NCBI GenBank assembly: GCA_029204225.1
Contig: CM055106.1
Coordinates: forward strand, 7,225,156-7,289,155
DNA from: Diphasiastrum complanatum
Taxonomy: Eukaryota > Streptophyta > Lycopodiopsida > Lycopodiales > Lycopodiaceae
Length of the DNA stretch: 64,000 nucleotides
Direction: 5' to 3'
A program made the translations under genes and the position numbers. The notes below the pieces were generated by a model, which saw nothing but the letters and a program-made list of their open reading frames with translations, ran no database searches and had not been told where the DNA came from. Position 1 is the first letter of the stretch. Each line of letters starts with the position of its first letter. Of the stretch, positions 1-11,606 are shown in pieces.

Positions 1-1630
1 CTCCTTTGCTTGCACCTTTTCCCTCACAAAGTGATGACAAATCTCTATGTGTTTGGACCTTGCATGGAAAATTGTTTGCAAGATGTTGGGCTAAGATGTT
101 GTCATTATGGATGATTGGTAAATCCGTTGGATCCATAATTTTAACTCCGCTAGTAGTCTCTTGATCCAAAGCACCTCCTTAGTTGTTGTAGTAAGTGCCT
201 TGTACTTGGCCTCAGTTGAAGAGACGTAGATTGTTTCTTGTTTCTTTGATATCCAAGAAACTACTCCATCACCTATGAAGGTTGCATATGCACTTGTTGA
301 TCTTCTATCTCTTTTGTCACCTGCAAAATCTGAATCACTATAGACATGCAAGTCAATTACATATCCTCTATAAAGTATACCGAGATCTAGTGTACCCGAG
401 ATGTACCTCAAGATCCTTCTAGTTTTCTTCCAACTAATTCTCAATGGATCTTGCATAAATCGACTTAATCTACACACACTAAAGCTAAAATCAGGCCTAG
501 TAATAGTAATCCACATTAAGGAGCCTATAAGTTGTCTATATAAAGTGAGGTCCATGAAGGATCTTTCATCATCTTTATTAGACACTTTTACATCTTGCTC
601 CATAGGAGTTTCTATATACTTGCAATCTTGCATCTTAAACTTCTTTAGCAAACTTTGAGCATAGTTTGTTTGAGTAATAAAGATAAAATCAAACCCTCTA
701 ATGACCTCTATACCCAAAATATAATGAAGATCACCTAGATCTACCATTTTGAACTCTAAGAAAAGGTCTACCTGGACTCTCTCAATTCCAACAACACTAT
801 CACCACTAAGGATGATGTCATCAACATAGATTAGTAAAAGTACAATACCATGATCATCAAACTTAAGGTATAAGCTAGGATCATACTCACTTTGAGAGAA
901 ACCAAGTGAAATAAGATAATGATGTAGTCTTGAATTCCAAGACCTAGAAGCTTGCTTCAAGCCATAGATGCTCCTTTGTAGATGACAAACTTTGTCCTCC
1001 AACCCGAGCTTGATGACTCCTTGGGGCTGCAGATGTATTCTTCTAAGAATCCATTAAGAAATGCATCTGACACATCGATTTGAAAAAGAATCCATCCAAA
1101 ATGAGAGGCAAGAGCAAGTATCAACCTTATTGTGACCATCTTGGCCACAGGTGCAAACTCCTCATAATCTAACTTGAGGTTGAACACCCACTTACATCCT
1201 ATCACATTCTTAGAAGGTCTATCAACAAGGATCCAAGTACCATTATCCATCAAAGCATTATACTCATCTAGCATAGCTTGGTACCATTCTTTTGAACTCA
1301 AAGCATCTTCTACATTTGAAGGCTCATCAGTACTTGACATAAGAGCAAAAGAAGTAGATAGTTTACCATCGTCTTGCTTCCCCTTGCCTTGATATGTGAG
1401 CCTTGTTGGCTCCACTCTTACCTTGATGATCTTCTAGCTATGGTAGGTTGACTTGGTTCAAGCTCCTCGTCAAAATCAAGATCATCTTGATTCTTGACCA
1501 CTATCTTCTTGATGGTTGAGATTGTTGAGCCATCATCAAGTTTGTGCATCTTGTATTCATCAAAGTTTACATCTCTAGAAACCACAAACTTATCCAAGGA
1601 TGGAAGATATTCCTTGATTTTTGATAACAT
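1..1630 (-). pseudogene. Ty1/copia pol fragment (linker, RT, RNase H)
   Basis: This is a copia polyprotein remnant read right to left. 1630-1418 is the integrase-RT linker ending in a basic RRSSR stretch. 1415-960 carries the RT N-terminus (SSKEWYQAMLDEYNALMDNG, then GCKWVFNLK, EEFAPVAKMVTIR, QIDVSDAFLNG). 1002-91 carries the RT core with the KQASRSWN and YVDD motifs, DLGDLHYILGIEV, and RNase H (YSDSDFAGDKRDRRSTSAY, VSSTEAKYKAL). A frameshifted RNase H tail (FHARSKHIE type) continues to the left edge. At least three frame breaks separate these blocks, so the element is dead. The opposite-strand copia piece at 1640 abuts it directly. Confidence 0.93.
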
Positions 1631-1639
1631 ACTAAATGC

Positions 1640-2590
1640 ATCAAAAAATGAAGGTCAACTCTGGCACAGAAGAATGTATCATCTGAATATGAGGAGCCTC
1701 TACGACATGAGCAATAAGGACATAGTTACATGTCTAAAAATATCCAGACCCAATACTGAGTTTTGCAGAGCCTGTCAGAAAGGGAAACAACATCGGAATC
1801 TATTTGTACACGAGGAAAGAAACACTAAAGAAGTTTTTGAGCTCGTCCACTCATATGTCTGCTGATCGATGAAAGTTTCTAACGTTCATTGATGACTGCA
1901 TCCGGATGACAACGATCTAAGATGAAAAAATCTGAAGTGTTTGACTCTTTCAAGAAGTTCATGGCATTCGCAGAAAGACACACCTCAAAGAAGATTCAGA
2001 TCATCAGGTCTGATAATGGAGGTGAGTACAAGAGCACAAAATTTTCAAGATTCTGCCAAGAACAAGGAATAGAGCATCAATTCACTCCTGCGTATACATC
2101 TGAATATAATGGTGTCTCATAAAGAAAAAATAGGACACTGGTCGAAGGAGCCAGATGCATGATGGCACATGATCGATTGCGAGTCAATTTTGGGCTGAGG
2201 CAATAGTTGCAGTTGCAACATACAAGCACATACCAAAGGAACAAAGAAGCAAACTCTTCGAAAAGTCAGAGCAGACAATCATTGTCGGATACTCCAACGG
2301 ATCACAAGGCTCTACAACCCAACCATGAAGAAAGTTGTGTCGAGTAGAGATGTGATGTTCAACGAATCCACATTCCTTGGATTAAAGGAAGAAAAGGGGC
2401 ATGAGATCTTCGCACTATTGCCGATTCAAGAGGGAGATCAAGGCCAAACATCAAATTAAAATGTTGAGCCCCATACCCCAAAGCAACAGACTGCCGAAGA
2501 TCAACCTGACGAAGAAGAAACATTCTAGTGACGAAGCAAAATGAAGCGAAGGGCGAACATACCTTGAAGACCAAAAGAAAAGTATTCGAG
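1640..2590 (+). pseudogene. Ty1/copia pre-integrase and integrase fragment
   Basis: The GAG-pre-integrase zinc-binding motif is visible (LWHRRMYHLN ... FCRACQKGKQ) at 1655-1800. It is followed by an integrase core piece with IIRSDNGGEYKS and FTPAYTSEYNGVS. An in-frame TAA at 2120-2122 falls just before RKNRTLVEGARCMM. From about 2260 the capsid-distal part follows (IIVGYSNGS, then SRDVMFNESTFLGL near 2340-2380). Several frame changes and internal deletions are present. It lies head-to-head against the minus-strand copia fragment ending at 1630 and belongs to a different copia subfamily. Confidence 0.88.
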
Positions 2591-3235
2591 ATTAGGCCCG
2601 ACGACTAGATGACAAAAAGACACGAAACAAAAGAAAACAATTCTCGCTGCCAACTGGCAGCTCGATGAGCATGGTGTATTGTATTTCACACTCAGCTGAA
2701 GGAGACATCGATGACAAAGAATAACTAACTAGTTGATTAACATTAACTTGTCTTGTAATTCTTTGATAAATTATCTTGTAAATTCCACACAGAGGAGATA
2801 AATACACATTTTGATTAACACAAAAGATAGAATGGGGAGGACGAGTGAGGAAGATAGAGAGTAGAGCTGTGCATGAAAGTCTGCCAACGAGCAGAACATA
2901 GCGACTGAGGTGAGTGTCAGGCCGCCAACGAGCGAGACACTAATCGACTCATTGGAAAATGTAAATAAAAAAATATAGTCATTCTCTTCTCCACCTCATC
3001 ATTCACGTCGTCTTCTCGATTGATTCTGTCATGATCTGTGAGCTGTAGTCGCTTTCTTAGGATCCTAAAAACACAAAACAAACAAAACAAAATTTGTTAC
3101 ATAGAACCTACACCTTCTATCTTACAAACATCATCATTGGCTATAAAAAATAGACTTCATAAGTCGTTCATAAGACAAAAGAGTTGAAAAGTACTCCATT
3201 TTACTTGTCATGTGGAAAATTGCCCCACTATCTAT
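2590..3235. other. No gene recognised
   Basis: No coding similarity is visible. The stretch follows the copia integrase piece and may be its 3' non-coding or LTR debris. It has no PBS or clear LTR end. Confidence 0.4.
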
Positions 3236-3589
3236 CTACCATGGATCTTCCCCCTTGAAGCTTGATGAAGAAAAGCTTGACATCATTAGTGAGTCGTCAT
3301 GTGGAATTTCTTCCTCCTCTTGGCTGATATTTGCTTGTCCTTTCTTTTGGTAACATTGAAAGATTTGATGCTTTAAGGCAAGCAATCTTGTAGTGTTCTT
3401 TGACTCATAAACCTTTTGAAGGGACTCCCAAGCCTCTTGGCCTGAGGTACATTCTCCTACTTCCTTTAGGAGCTCATTGTCTACATTCATTTTAATACAA
3501 TGAAGGGATAGTTTGCACCTCTTCTTGTATCTAGTGGATTCTTGAGGGTGGATAGGCTCTTTCTCATCTCCACTCACTATATCCATCAA
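3236..3589 (-). pseudogene. copia gag fragment (UBN2-like)
   Basis: The reading frame has the gag-type pattern GDEKEPIHPQ, a helical region LKEVGECTSGQEAWESLQKVYESKNTTRL (broken here for length: ECTSGQEAWESLQKVYESKN is the diagnostic part) and ALKHQIFQCYQKKG. It shares GxExEPIHPQ with the gag start at 40,579-40,776, so both belong to one copia family. The N-terminal gag residues and zinc knuckle are missing. The sequence to its right (to about 4,440) resembles the leader and LTR of that same family. Confidence 0.72.
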
Positions 3590-4179
3590 GTATTGCTACT
3601 TGATTTTGATCTCAATCAATTCTATTGAAAAAAATACAAATAGTAACTAGCTTGCTTGATGTAGAAAATTGACCCAAATTGACTCCTCCTTGATCTAAAC
3701 TTCACAAGGCTTTTTAAGATCCAATCAACCTGATAAAAGTGGATATAATTGCACATAAATTTCACTCTAAATCACTTGTATAAAATCAGGTTGAACCTTT
3801 ATGAAAGATTCAAAACAATCTACTTTCCAAGAACAAGCTAAAAAGCTCACAATTTTGACAAAACATTGATCTTAATGATGAGTAAGATCAATGCTTGAAT
3901 TGATCCAAAAATCTATGATTCTAGTGAATTAAATTGCAATAAGTGAAATGATCGAAGTTCTTTGAATAGAGATCCAATACCAAAAACACCATCCAATTGA
4001 GTGTTTACCAGCTTTCCCTTGGCTTTAACTCCACTACTATAAGGCTCCAATTCTTGCAATTCCCTTCACACCTGTGAGTGTACGGCCTGCCACAGGTAGA
4101 GGACTACCTTAACTCTCTAATCAATCCCACAAATGCAAAGAACCAAATGAAAATAGCAAATAGCAAGCATAGAGATCAC

Positions 4180-4440
4180 CAACACAATAATAGAGGGAAA
4201 ACCAAATTTTTACTCATACATTGATGGAGAAACCATTACATATTTATACATAAGTAGCTCAAATCTAAGCATTTTAGGGCTTATCTAAACTCATCATGAA
4301 CTAACCCTAAAATACAATCTTATAGGTCACTTGATCCACCCTAATTGGGGGTCAAGATCTTGAGATCCAAAAACAATGTAGAAATTGTTATATTTGGCTC
4401 CTACTTTTTCTCTAACCTATCTATGTATATTTGGCCTCAT
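4180..4440 (-). repeat. LTR-A fragment (copia, minus orientation)
   Basis: This stretch matches 41,880-42,100 almost base for base in places (for example ggatccaccctaattg-type sequence, tcaagatct-gagatcc, aaacaatgta, tttctctaacctatct). That second copy lies next to a PBS, which identifies both as LTR DNA. The gag fragment at 3,236-3,589 is in the matching orientation, so this is probably its own decayed 5' LTR. Confidence 0.65.
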
Positions 4441-4542
4441 TTCGAAGGTGCCATCACAATTAGGATGAAGAATAAAGTTATTGAAAAGCATCCTATGCTA
4501 TTTGGCATGCTAATTCTATTCTAGAAAGATTTCATATGGTAG

Positions 4543-4740
4543 ATGCAAGGTCTTGTGGTGACACCTATGGAGTCAAATGTAAAGCTAATTATAAGAGGTA
4601 ATGAAAGGTCCTTCAAGGACATTACTCTCTATAGAAAGCTAGTTGGTTCACTTATCTATCTAACCATCACAAGACCAGATCTAAGCTATTGTATTGGTAG
4701 ATTAAGCCAATCTATACAAGGTTTGTTTTCTAAACTCTAC
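4543..4740 (+). pseudogene. copia RT C-terminal fragment
   Basis: The frame reads TPMESNVKL, then RSFKDITLYRKLVGSLIYLT and ITRPDLSYCIGRLSQ. This is the conserved RT-to-RNase H connection of copia pol. It has no start of its own and stops after a diverged tail. Confidence 0.85.
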
Positions 4741-4885
4741 TCGTACCTTGTGAGCCGTCATCATGCCAACAAATAAAAGACTTTTTGCAAGTCAACAACA
4801 TACAAAACATATTCAATTACTTTCACTTGTTCATCAAAAAATTGAATTTGTACAATACTGACGATCCCCTAAATCTGGCATTCAT

Positions 4886-5060
4886 CCATTCAATGTCGAC
4901 TATATTGAGACCTTCAGTCCAGTAGTTAAGCATTTTTCAATCAGCATTCTACTATCATATGTCATTGTTGCCGATCTGGAGATACATCAGATGGATGTAT
5001 ATACAACTTATCTGAAGGGATCTATTGAAGAAGATATCTACATGATATAACCCAAAGGTT
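4886..5060 (+). pseudogene. copia RT N-terminal fragment
   Basis: The translation reads FNVDYIETFSPVVKHFSIS, then LEIHQMDVYTTYLKGSIEED and IYMI, a stop, and PKGY. This matches the copia RT segment with the first catalytic aspartate (QMDV). It sits downstream of the RT C-terminal piece, so the two RT parts are in the wrong order and come from separate events. One in-frame stop precedes PKGY. Confidence 0.82.
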
Positions 5061-5351
5061 ACATCATCGAAGCAAAAATAGTCATCAAGAGGAGAGTAAA
5101 AGAGCCTACGAGCCAAATCTGGAAGATCCATGTTTGGAATCTCGCAGGCCATGGGTCGTTGATTAGGGCCGCTCTATAAATATATGGTAGTTCCATTGTT
5201 ATCAAGCATTATCTACTGTTCATCAACTTAAATCAGATCTGCAGTGTCAGTCTATTGTTCAGAAGATGATTGATCATAGTATGAAGTAGTAGCTACAACT
5301 ACATAGATCGAGCCTTTCGACATAGGGATTGTTTCTTGCAGTTTTCAATAG

Positions 5352-5363
5352 TGGTATCAGAGC
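5352..5363 (+). promoter_or_regulatory. Retrotransposon primer-binding site
   Basis: TGGTATCAGAGC matches the 3' end complement of initiator tRNA-Met used by most plant copia elements. It lies 16 bases before a gag ATG at 5,380. The sequence before it (about 5,160-5,348, with a TATA-like ctataaatata at about 5,172) is presumably the remains of the 5' LTR. Confidence 0.85.
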
Positions 5364-5379
5364 TTGGGTTACTCAACCT

Positions 5380-6290
5380 ATGGCTTCTATCAGCAATATT
5401 CAATCTAAGATATGCACAGTCCTTGAGGCAGACGTGTCAAATTTCTTGACCTAAAAAGTAAAGACTTTTCTCATCTTGAGGGGAGAAGCGTTATGGCCCT
5501 GGGTGGACAGCACCAAGGAGATGTCTGTCAGCACAAGCAAAGAAGTTCAAGAGTGGAAAGAAAAGAATGACAAAGCTATAGTTGTCATATCCTCTTCCAT
5601 TGAAGATAGCATCACCCTTAATCTTGCTGCTATCTCTAACGCAAGAGAGATGTGGGATGCACTCATGACAAGGTTTCAGACCAAGTCACGCAATCAGATT
5701 ATCCATCTGGAAGATCAGCTTACCTATCTAAGACGGGATGGCAAAGATCTTACGAAATTCATCAGAAAGATGAAGAACCTATTCCTATCTCTACACAACG
5801 TTGGAACAGAACACACAGTCTCACAAGAGAGGCAACTCACGTACCTGCTACGCTCCCTACCAAGATCATTCCAGATGACTCGGACTCTACTGGCGAAAGA
5901 TCTTGAAATGACTTTCGACAAAGCTGTCATTGACATCAAAGAAGAGATGGAGGCCCGAGAGTATTATGATGACAAGGACGAGTCAGATCAAGCTCTCTAC
6001 AACAACAGAGATCAGTCGAAGAAGAAGCCTCAGCCTAAGAGCGAGTCAACCCAAAGAGGATATTAGAACCAGCAGAGAAAGGGAGATCAAGAACAAAGAT
6101 CGAAAGGTAGGAGCAAGAACAAGCAACAAGGTGGTGAAAAAAAAATTGCATCAAATGCAGACGTGATGGCCACACAGTGGATAAATGTTGGCTGAATACG
6201 AAGATCGATTTTGTACACTATCACAAGAAGGGTCATGCTGCCATGGATTCTTATCGGAATCCAAGGAACAAGAAGGTAGAAGAAAGGAAG
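5380..6290 (+). pseudogene. copia gag with two zinc knuckles
   Basis: ATG 5,380 opens MASISNIQSKICTVLEADVS, broken by an in-frame TAA at 5,452-5,454. The frame then runs to 6,066 (EALWPWVDSTKE, AREMWDALMTRFQ, LRSLPRSFQMTRTLLAKD), which is the UBN2-type copia gag core. After a frameshift, 6,147-6,270 encodes a first intact CCHC knuckle (CIKCRRDGHTVDKC) and a second degenerate one in which the cysteines became F, Y and S (FVHYHKKGHAAMDS). It is closely related to the gag at 14,723-15,570. Confidence 0.9.
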
Positions 6291-6394
6291 GAGAGCTCCA
6301 ACAGCTCATCATACATGGAGGAGCTAGAATCCTCACAGGTGGGTGAAGAACGAGCTGATCGCAATCATTTGCCTACTTGTGTACATATGTTTGT

Positions 6395-7010
6395 GCTACA
6401 TATTAGGCTGATGTTCAAGATGTTGTTCTTGAATCAGGTGCTATGTCACATTTTGTGAGAACAAGACACATGATAGCTGACTTTCAACAGACAGACTCCT
6501 CCAGATACATCATTCTGGGAAATGGATCACGACATGAAGTGAGCAGAACTAGAGTGTTGTGACCAATGTCAGAGACAGAAGGTTAGATGATGTCTTGTAC
6601 ATGCCTACATTACAAAAGGATCTACCGTTCTATTGCAAGGATAGCAAATGCAGGCATGCATGTGATGTTCATAGATGAAGCATGCAACGTGGGTGATGCC
6701 AGCACCAGTACCCCCATCACGCAAGGCAGACAAAAAGGCAACATGTACCATATGAAGGTACGCCTACCTATGGAGCAAGCTCATCAAATCCATGAGCCCA
6801 TGGATGTTCTATGGCATAGGAGACTATGTCATATGAACACGTTGGCCTTGTACAAAGCTAGCCAACATGGCGTGTTCACAGGTGTTAGCATCAAAGATGC
6901 AACCAGTCAAACATCCTACGCTGCATGCCACAAAGGCAAGATGTCCCGTACCCCCTTTACAAAGGACTCCTTCAGAGCGACAGAGCTCCTGGAGTTGCTT
7001 TGAATGTTGT
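6395..7010 (+). pseudogene. copia protease and pre-integrase fragment
   Basis: Around 6,407-6,560 the frame reads VVLESGAMSHFV, the copia aspartic protease site with the catalytic Asp replaced by Glu. It continues as RYIILGNGSRHEV and, after frameshifts, LDDVLYMPTLQKDL. The frame at 6,587-7,003 ends with the pre-integrase motif (DVLWHRRLCHMNTLALYKAS, CHKGKMSRTPF). The integrase core is absent; the copy is cut at about 7,010. Confidence 0.87.
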
Positions 7011-7089
7011 GACATGGGCAATGTAAAAAATGTATCTATCATGAGTTTTGGGGGTGCTCGGCCACATCCGCTCCATGTACACTTGTAAA

Positions 7090-7660
7090 TATGTGATTTG
7101 GCCAATTTATGATTTAGATTAGCTCAAGTTACTGTAGGTTGCTTACACTTGGCTTGATGGTAGAGGGCAAGGACTATGCACCTCATCATGTTATTTTGCC
7201 ATGTGGACCAATCATAGTAAGAGGTGCACCAAAATGGTCAAATCAAAGTAAGAGGTTGTTTGAATGTGGTCCATCATTGTAGGAGGTGGTATGAGAGTGG
7301 TCCAATCATTGATCTTGGTTTCCGCCTATCTTGGATCTCGAGCCACTCTATGAGTGTGAGTGAGCTTGTATAGGATACTTAGTTTTTTTATGAGAGTGAG
7401 AGCTCTAACACTTAGAATTTTTTCTACATTCTCTCTCCACCCAAGAGAACTACTATATATGCTCTCTCTACCTGAGAGCAACATGATTTTATACTTAGTT
7501 TTTTTATCAAGAGTTGCCATACTACGTGAGTGATAGTTTATGAATGATAGATGCATGCTTGTGTGCTCTTGCCTTGAGATTGTCTAGTTAGATTGCTTGC
7601 TCCAATCAAGAGATAGATTCATGTGCAATCACACACTCCTTAGACGATCAATTGAGTGAA
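7090..7660 (+). repeat. LTR-like segment related to the LTR at 62,726
   Basis: It shares the order of short blocks seen in 62,840-63,350: repeated gaggtg/gtccaatca units, ctctctctacc-gagagcagc-type sequence, a gagtgagag block, and a terminal rgatagatt/cacacacctta-like block. It precedes a pol fragment in the same orientation. No PBS follows, so the junction at about 7,675 is a deletion. Confidence 0.5.
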
Positions 7661-7674
7661 GCATCATCACAAAT

Positions 7675-9283
7675 CCAGTGTGTCTCAATGATGTTCTCTA
7701 TGTACCAAAACTACCAAAAAATCTCATTAGTCTTGGTCAATTTTTTGATAATGGTTTAGATGTCAAGTTTGATGTTGACACATATGTAATCAAGAGAGAG
7801 AATGAAGTGATAGCTAGAGGATCTAGATTTGGGAGATTGTACAAACTAGATTCTAGAGAGAGTGTTAACCTTTGTGATGTTGCCTACAAAACCAAGATTT
7901 CACAAGAAGATAACTGGCACAAGAGATTGGGCCACCCCAATTTCAAGGCCATGACATCTATGGTCAAAGAAGGAAAGCTACCGAAGACTATGACAAAGGA
8001 GCTTCAACCTTGTGAAGCTTGTGCTATTGCCAAATCTCATAGAAGACCTTTTCCAAAGTCCAACATCAAGACTCATCATCCTCTTGAGCAAATACATTCG
8101 GATGTTCACTTCTCCTCTTCCAAGAGCAAAGGAAGAGCAAAGCTTTAGTTGAAAATCAATTTTCTTGTAAGTTGAAAGCTTTGAGACGTGATGGTGGAGA
8201 AGAGTATATCTCCAACAAATTTAATGACTATTTGTGAGAGAGAGTTTACTTGTTCTTATTCTCCCCAACAAGATGGGGTTGCTGAAAGAAAAAATAGAAC
8301 TCTATGTGAATGTGCAAAAGCAATTAGACTAGAGGCATCTCTTCCAAAAGATTTTTGGGGAGAAACAATTTCATGTGCTAATCACCTTTGTAATAGGCTT
8401 CCAAATATTGCTCTAGGAGGAAGATCACCATCTGAGATGTTGTACAAGGAAAAGCCTAACGTAGATCACCTTAGGATCTTTAATTGTATTTGCTTTGTGC
8501 ATGTGCCTTTAGGGACTAGGAAGAAAGATGATCCTAGTTCTATCAAAGTATAGATACTCCAATGGAGCATGTTGTAAAATATCCTATGAAAGGGGATGAA
8601 AGATCCTTCGAGGACATCACCCTTTATAGGAGTAAAATTGGCTCCCTTATTTGGTTGACCATAACAAGGCGATTTGAGATTTAGTGTGCACAATTGAGTC
8701 AATACATGCAAGATCCAAAAGTTTGTCATTCGAAATCGGCCAAAATGATCTTGAGATATGTTTCCTCCAAATTAGATTATGGTTTGATCTACAAAGGAGA
8801 GGATCTAACAATGGTTGCATTCTCAAATGCGAACTTTGCTAGTAATAAAGTGGATAGAAAGTCCACAAGTGCATTGGAGGCAATCTTGTATCTTGGTTAT
8901 CCAAGAAGCAAGATACAATCTCATTATCATCATGTGAAGCCGAGTACAAGGCCCTTACAACAACCACCAAAGAGGTATTGTGGATAAAGAGGCTACTTAT
9001 GGAGCTAAAGTGCATCAAGGATGAAGATCTACCTATTCTCAAATGTGATGATATCTCGCCACAAGCTCTTGCAAACAATCCAATTTTCCATGCAAGAAGC
9101 AAGCACATCGAGGTAGCACACCACTTTGTAAGGGACACAATCATTGGGAGAGAGATCACCTTGGAGCATATCGAACCATCATCATGTGTTGCGGATCTTC
9201 TCACAAAACCATTGCTCAAGAATGCTTTTGTCAAGTTTAGATCTAATATTGGCTTGTGTGAAATTGTTGACAAGCGAGTTTAA
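7675..9283 (+). pseudogene. Ty1/copia pol fragment (PR end, INT, RNase H)
   Basis: 7,678-8,148 encodes the protease end and the pre-integrase (LNDVLYVPKLPKNLISLGQ, NWHKRLGHPNFKAM, CEACAIAKSHRRPFPKS, LEQIHSDV). 8,150-8,553 carries integrase (LRRDGGEEYISNKF, YSPQQDGVAERKNRTLCECA, PKDFWGETISCANHLCNRLP). The RT catalytic core is deleted: the frame resumes near 8,560 with the RT thumb (RSFEDITLYRSKIGSLIWLT). RNase H follows (KVDRKSTSALEAI, FHARSKHIEVAHHFVRD, VADLLTKPL) and stops at 9,283. Confidence 0.92.
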
Positions 9284-9539
9284 GATATTGAATCACCAAC
9301 TAGTATAACTGTTTGAGTTTAAATTTGGTTGCATAAACAAATAGCCAACGACATGTCATACTTCCACATGCAAAATCTATCTTGATAACATATATATACC
9401 CATCTATGCTTATTGGAAGCAATATCCATGCCATCAAGAGATTAATACATCAATAATGAATAGTGACTAGACTATTTATTCCATCATCCATATTTGTGAA
9501 ACAACCTAGAACTACCTAATGCATATGTGGATTGGTATT

Positions 9540-10140
9540 TCTCCATTCCAGTAAAGGCCTCTCAGAACACCATTCGAAGTTTGGACATGTACCAAACCTT
9601 CTTTATCAGATGTACGAGTTTTTGGATGTACTGCTTTTGCACATATTCCTCGTGATCTCGACTTCTAGAGTATTAAATGTGTTTTCATCAGCTACACTAC
9701 TTCAGATCAAGCCTACAAATTGTTTGACCCCATCGAGTCGAAGATTTTCACTAGCCGGGATGTCATCTTCATCGAAGATCTGTTTCAAGTCCTCAAAGGA
9801 AAGGGCAGTTCCCATGTAGCCAACCTATTAGATTCTCCTGATGCTTTGAACTTTCCAGTTCCGTAGTCGACTATTCCTATTGAAGGTCCAAGCTCCTCTA
9901 CTCTTCACGAACAACAAATCAACGACGAATCAGAAGATGATGATGTTGCAGATCAGCAACTACAGTATGATGGAAATAATCAACTTCATGTATTACCCAA
10001 AAGATCTTCAAGGACTAGCAAACCATCTAACCGATATATCGATGAGTCTGCAGCTTATCTTATTCAGGAACCGACATCTGTCCAAGAGGCACTCAGTCAG
10101 CCTGATTCAGATCTCTGGATACTCTTATCACATTTGAGCT
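9540..10140 (+). pseudogene. copia integrase C-terminus and linker fragment
   Basis: The translation reads RPLRTPFEVWTCTKPSLSDV then RVFGCTAFAHIPRDLDF, a stop, then FTSRDVIFIEDLFQ. A Ser/Pro/Glu-rich linker follows, ending SSRTSKPSNRYIDES and VQEALSQPDSDLW. These are the standard copia integrase tail and the beginning of RT. RT and RNase H are gone; the frame runs into a short 3' region and an LTR start at 10,241. Confidence 0.85.
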
Positions 10141-10240
10141 TAGATTTGATTTGATTTATTTATGAAAGCTTCAAATGTTATACTACAATAAGTGTACAAT
10201 TAGTTTGATACTTAAATCACACTTGAGCTTAAGAGAGGGA

Positions 10241-10500
10241 GTGTAGTTAACAATTGTTATGTATTGATTTAGTTTAGTAGGCTTTAGTTAAGAAGCTAGC
10301 TCGGGGGCCTGTCCCGGGCCGATGACGGGATTACACCTGTATATAGCCTAAAATGCCACGTAGAGGCCAACAGTGAATTAAATGCATTTATTAGATCTAT
10401 GTCACGTGGCGTCCCCATGCAAAGGGGACCTTTGCTTGTATATGTATCATTCTCTTTGTAATAAAGATGCTTTTGCTTTGTGAGCTCTTTGCGAGAAGAA
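10241..10500 (+). repeat. Probable copia 3' LTR (partial)
   Basis: A purine run (aagagaggga, 10,230-10,239) typical of a polypurine tract is followed by TGTAGTTAACA, the usual TG start of an LTR. The next bases include a TATA-like tgtatatag and a poly(A)-signal-like aataaag near 10,461. No matching 5' LTR was found in the window. Confidence 0.55.
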
Positions 10501-10503
10501 TAA

Positions 10504-10815
10504 GATATTGTCTAAATTTAAAGATGTATTTCCAGAAGAATTACCTCATGGAATACCACCGTCCAGATCAGTAAACCATAAGATAGAGTTAATTCCAAGT
10601 AGTCACCCTATCTCTAGACAACCTTATAGGTTTCTCATAAAGAAGAGATAGAGAATACTAAGCAAATTGAAAATTACTTGAAGATGGGTCACATTCAGCC
10701 AAGTAAGTCACCTTGGGGTGCTCCTGTTCTTCTTAAATTGAAGGAAGATGGAGGCCGTTGTGTGTGGACTACAAGGGGTTGAATAAGGTAACTATTAAAA
10801 ATAAATCAGATCTAC
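10504..10815 (+). pseudogene. Ty3/gypsy RT N-terminal fragment
   Basis: The translation gives FKDVFPEELPHGIPPSRSVN, HKIELIPSSHPISRQPYRF, GHIQPSKSPWGAPVLLKLKE and, after a frame change, the CVDYR-like CVWTTRG with NKVTIKNKSDL-type residues. This is the well-conserved start of gypsy reverse transcriptase. A stop interrupts it after RFLIKKR, and it ends before the catalytic YxDD. Confidence 0.87.
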
Positions 10816-11144
10816 GTCTAGTCACAAAGACTCTCATGACAAAGTCACATGCAAGCAATCACATTCATGCAACCAACACGAATGACAAACATATCAACTA
10901 ATGACCATTGCTTGCTGAAGAGGATATCCTCTTGTACCATACACCTTTGTCATAGGTAGATCCACTGCTACAACAACCATGCATCCATAACTCCACGCAT
11001 CTGCCCTGAGATGTCTTCGGATGCACCATTTACCTCCCAGAGATACATCCTTGTCCAAGTGTCCCATTCATTCCACTTTGTCATGATAGAAAGAGTACTA
11101 GTAAGAAGCATAAACATAAAAGAATAGAATAATCAGACTTATCT

Positions 11145-11606
11145 ATGGAGTCTAAGTTAGAATTTGAATCAACAGATGAAAAAGAGTCTTCCGATTCTTC
11201 ATCTTATTCTTCGTCGTCTGAAGAAGAAACTAGTTATAGGAAATCTAAGAGTAGAAACTCATATAGAATGGAAAAGTCCAAAAAGACAGATCAATTAAGG
11301 AAAAGTATAGAGCTTTTAGCGAAAGAAATGGGGGACTTAAAAGTCCAGATGTCTGACGTTAAAGCTAAGAGGAAGAAAGCAAAATCGAATGCTCACGTTT
11401 GGTGTACAGCCTATGGTAAACAGGGACATTCTAAAATGAATTGTCCTAATTTACAAACCAGCTATGTAGAGAAATCCTTCGTCGAGTTTTCTGAGGATTT
11501 CAAATATAGTAATGTACCATTTGTGAGTTCGGCGAAGATTAGATCTATTAGGATCGTTCAAAAAGTCAATTTTTATGCTCGTCAAAGTTGCCCTAGTTTT
11601 TGTTAG
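11145..11606 (+). pseudogene. Ty3/gypsy-type gag C-terminal fragment
   Basis: The 153-codon frame has an acidic Ser-rich part (SSDSSSYSSSSEEE), a Lys/Arg-rich helix, and a degenerate zinc knuckle VWCTAYGKQGHSKMNC in which the second cysteine is Tyr. The same layout (Ser-rich, Lys-rich, IWCTKCGTSGLSKEDC) occurs at 38,390-38,720, so the two are one gag family. The stretch 11,606-11,885 holds further degenerate frames with repeated EPSPxLP-like codons (aaccttcgcc) and no recognisable domain. Confidence 0.7.
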
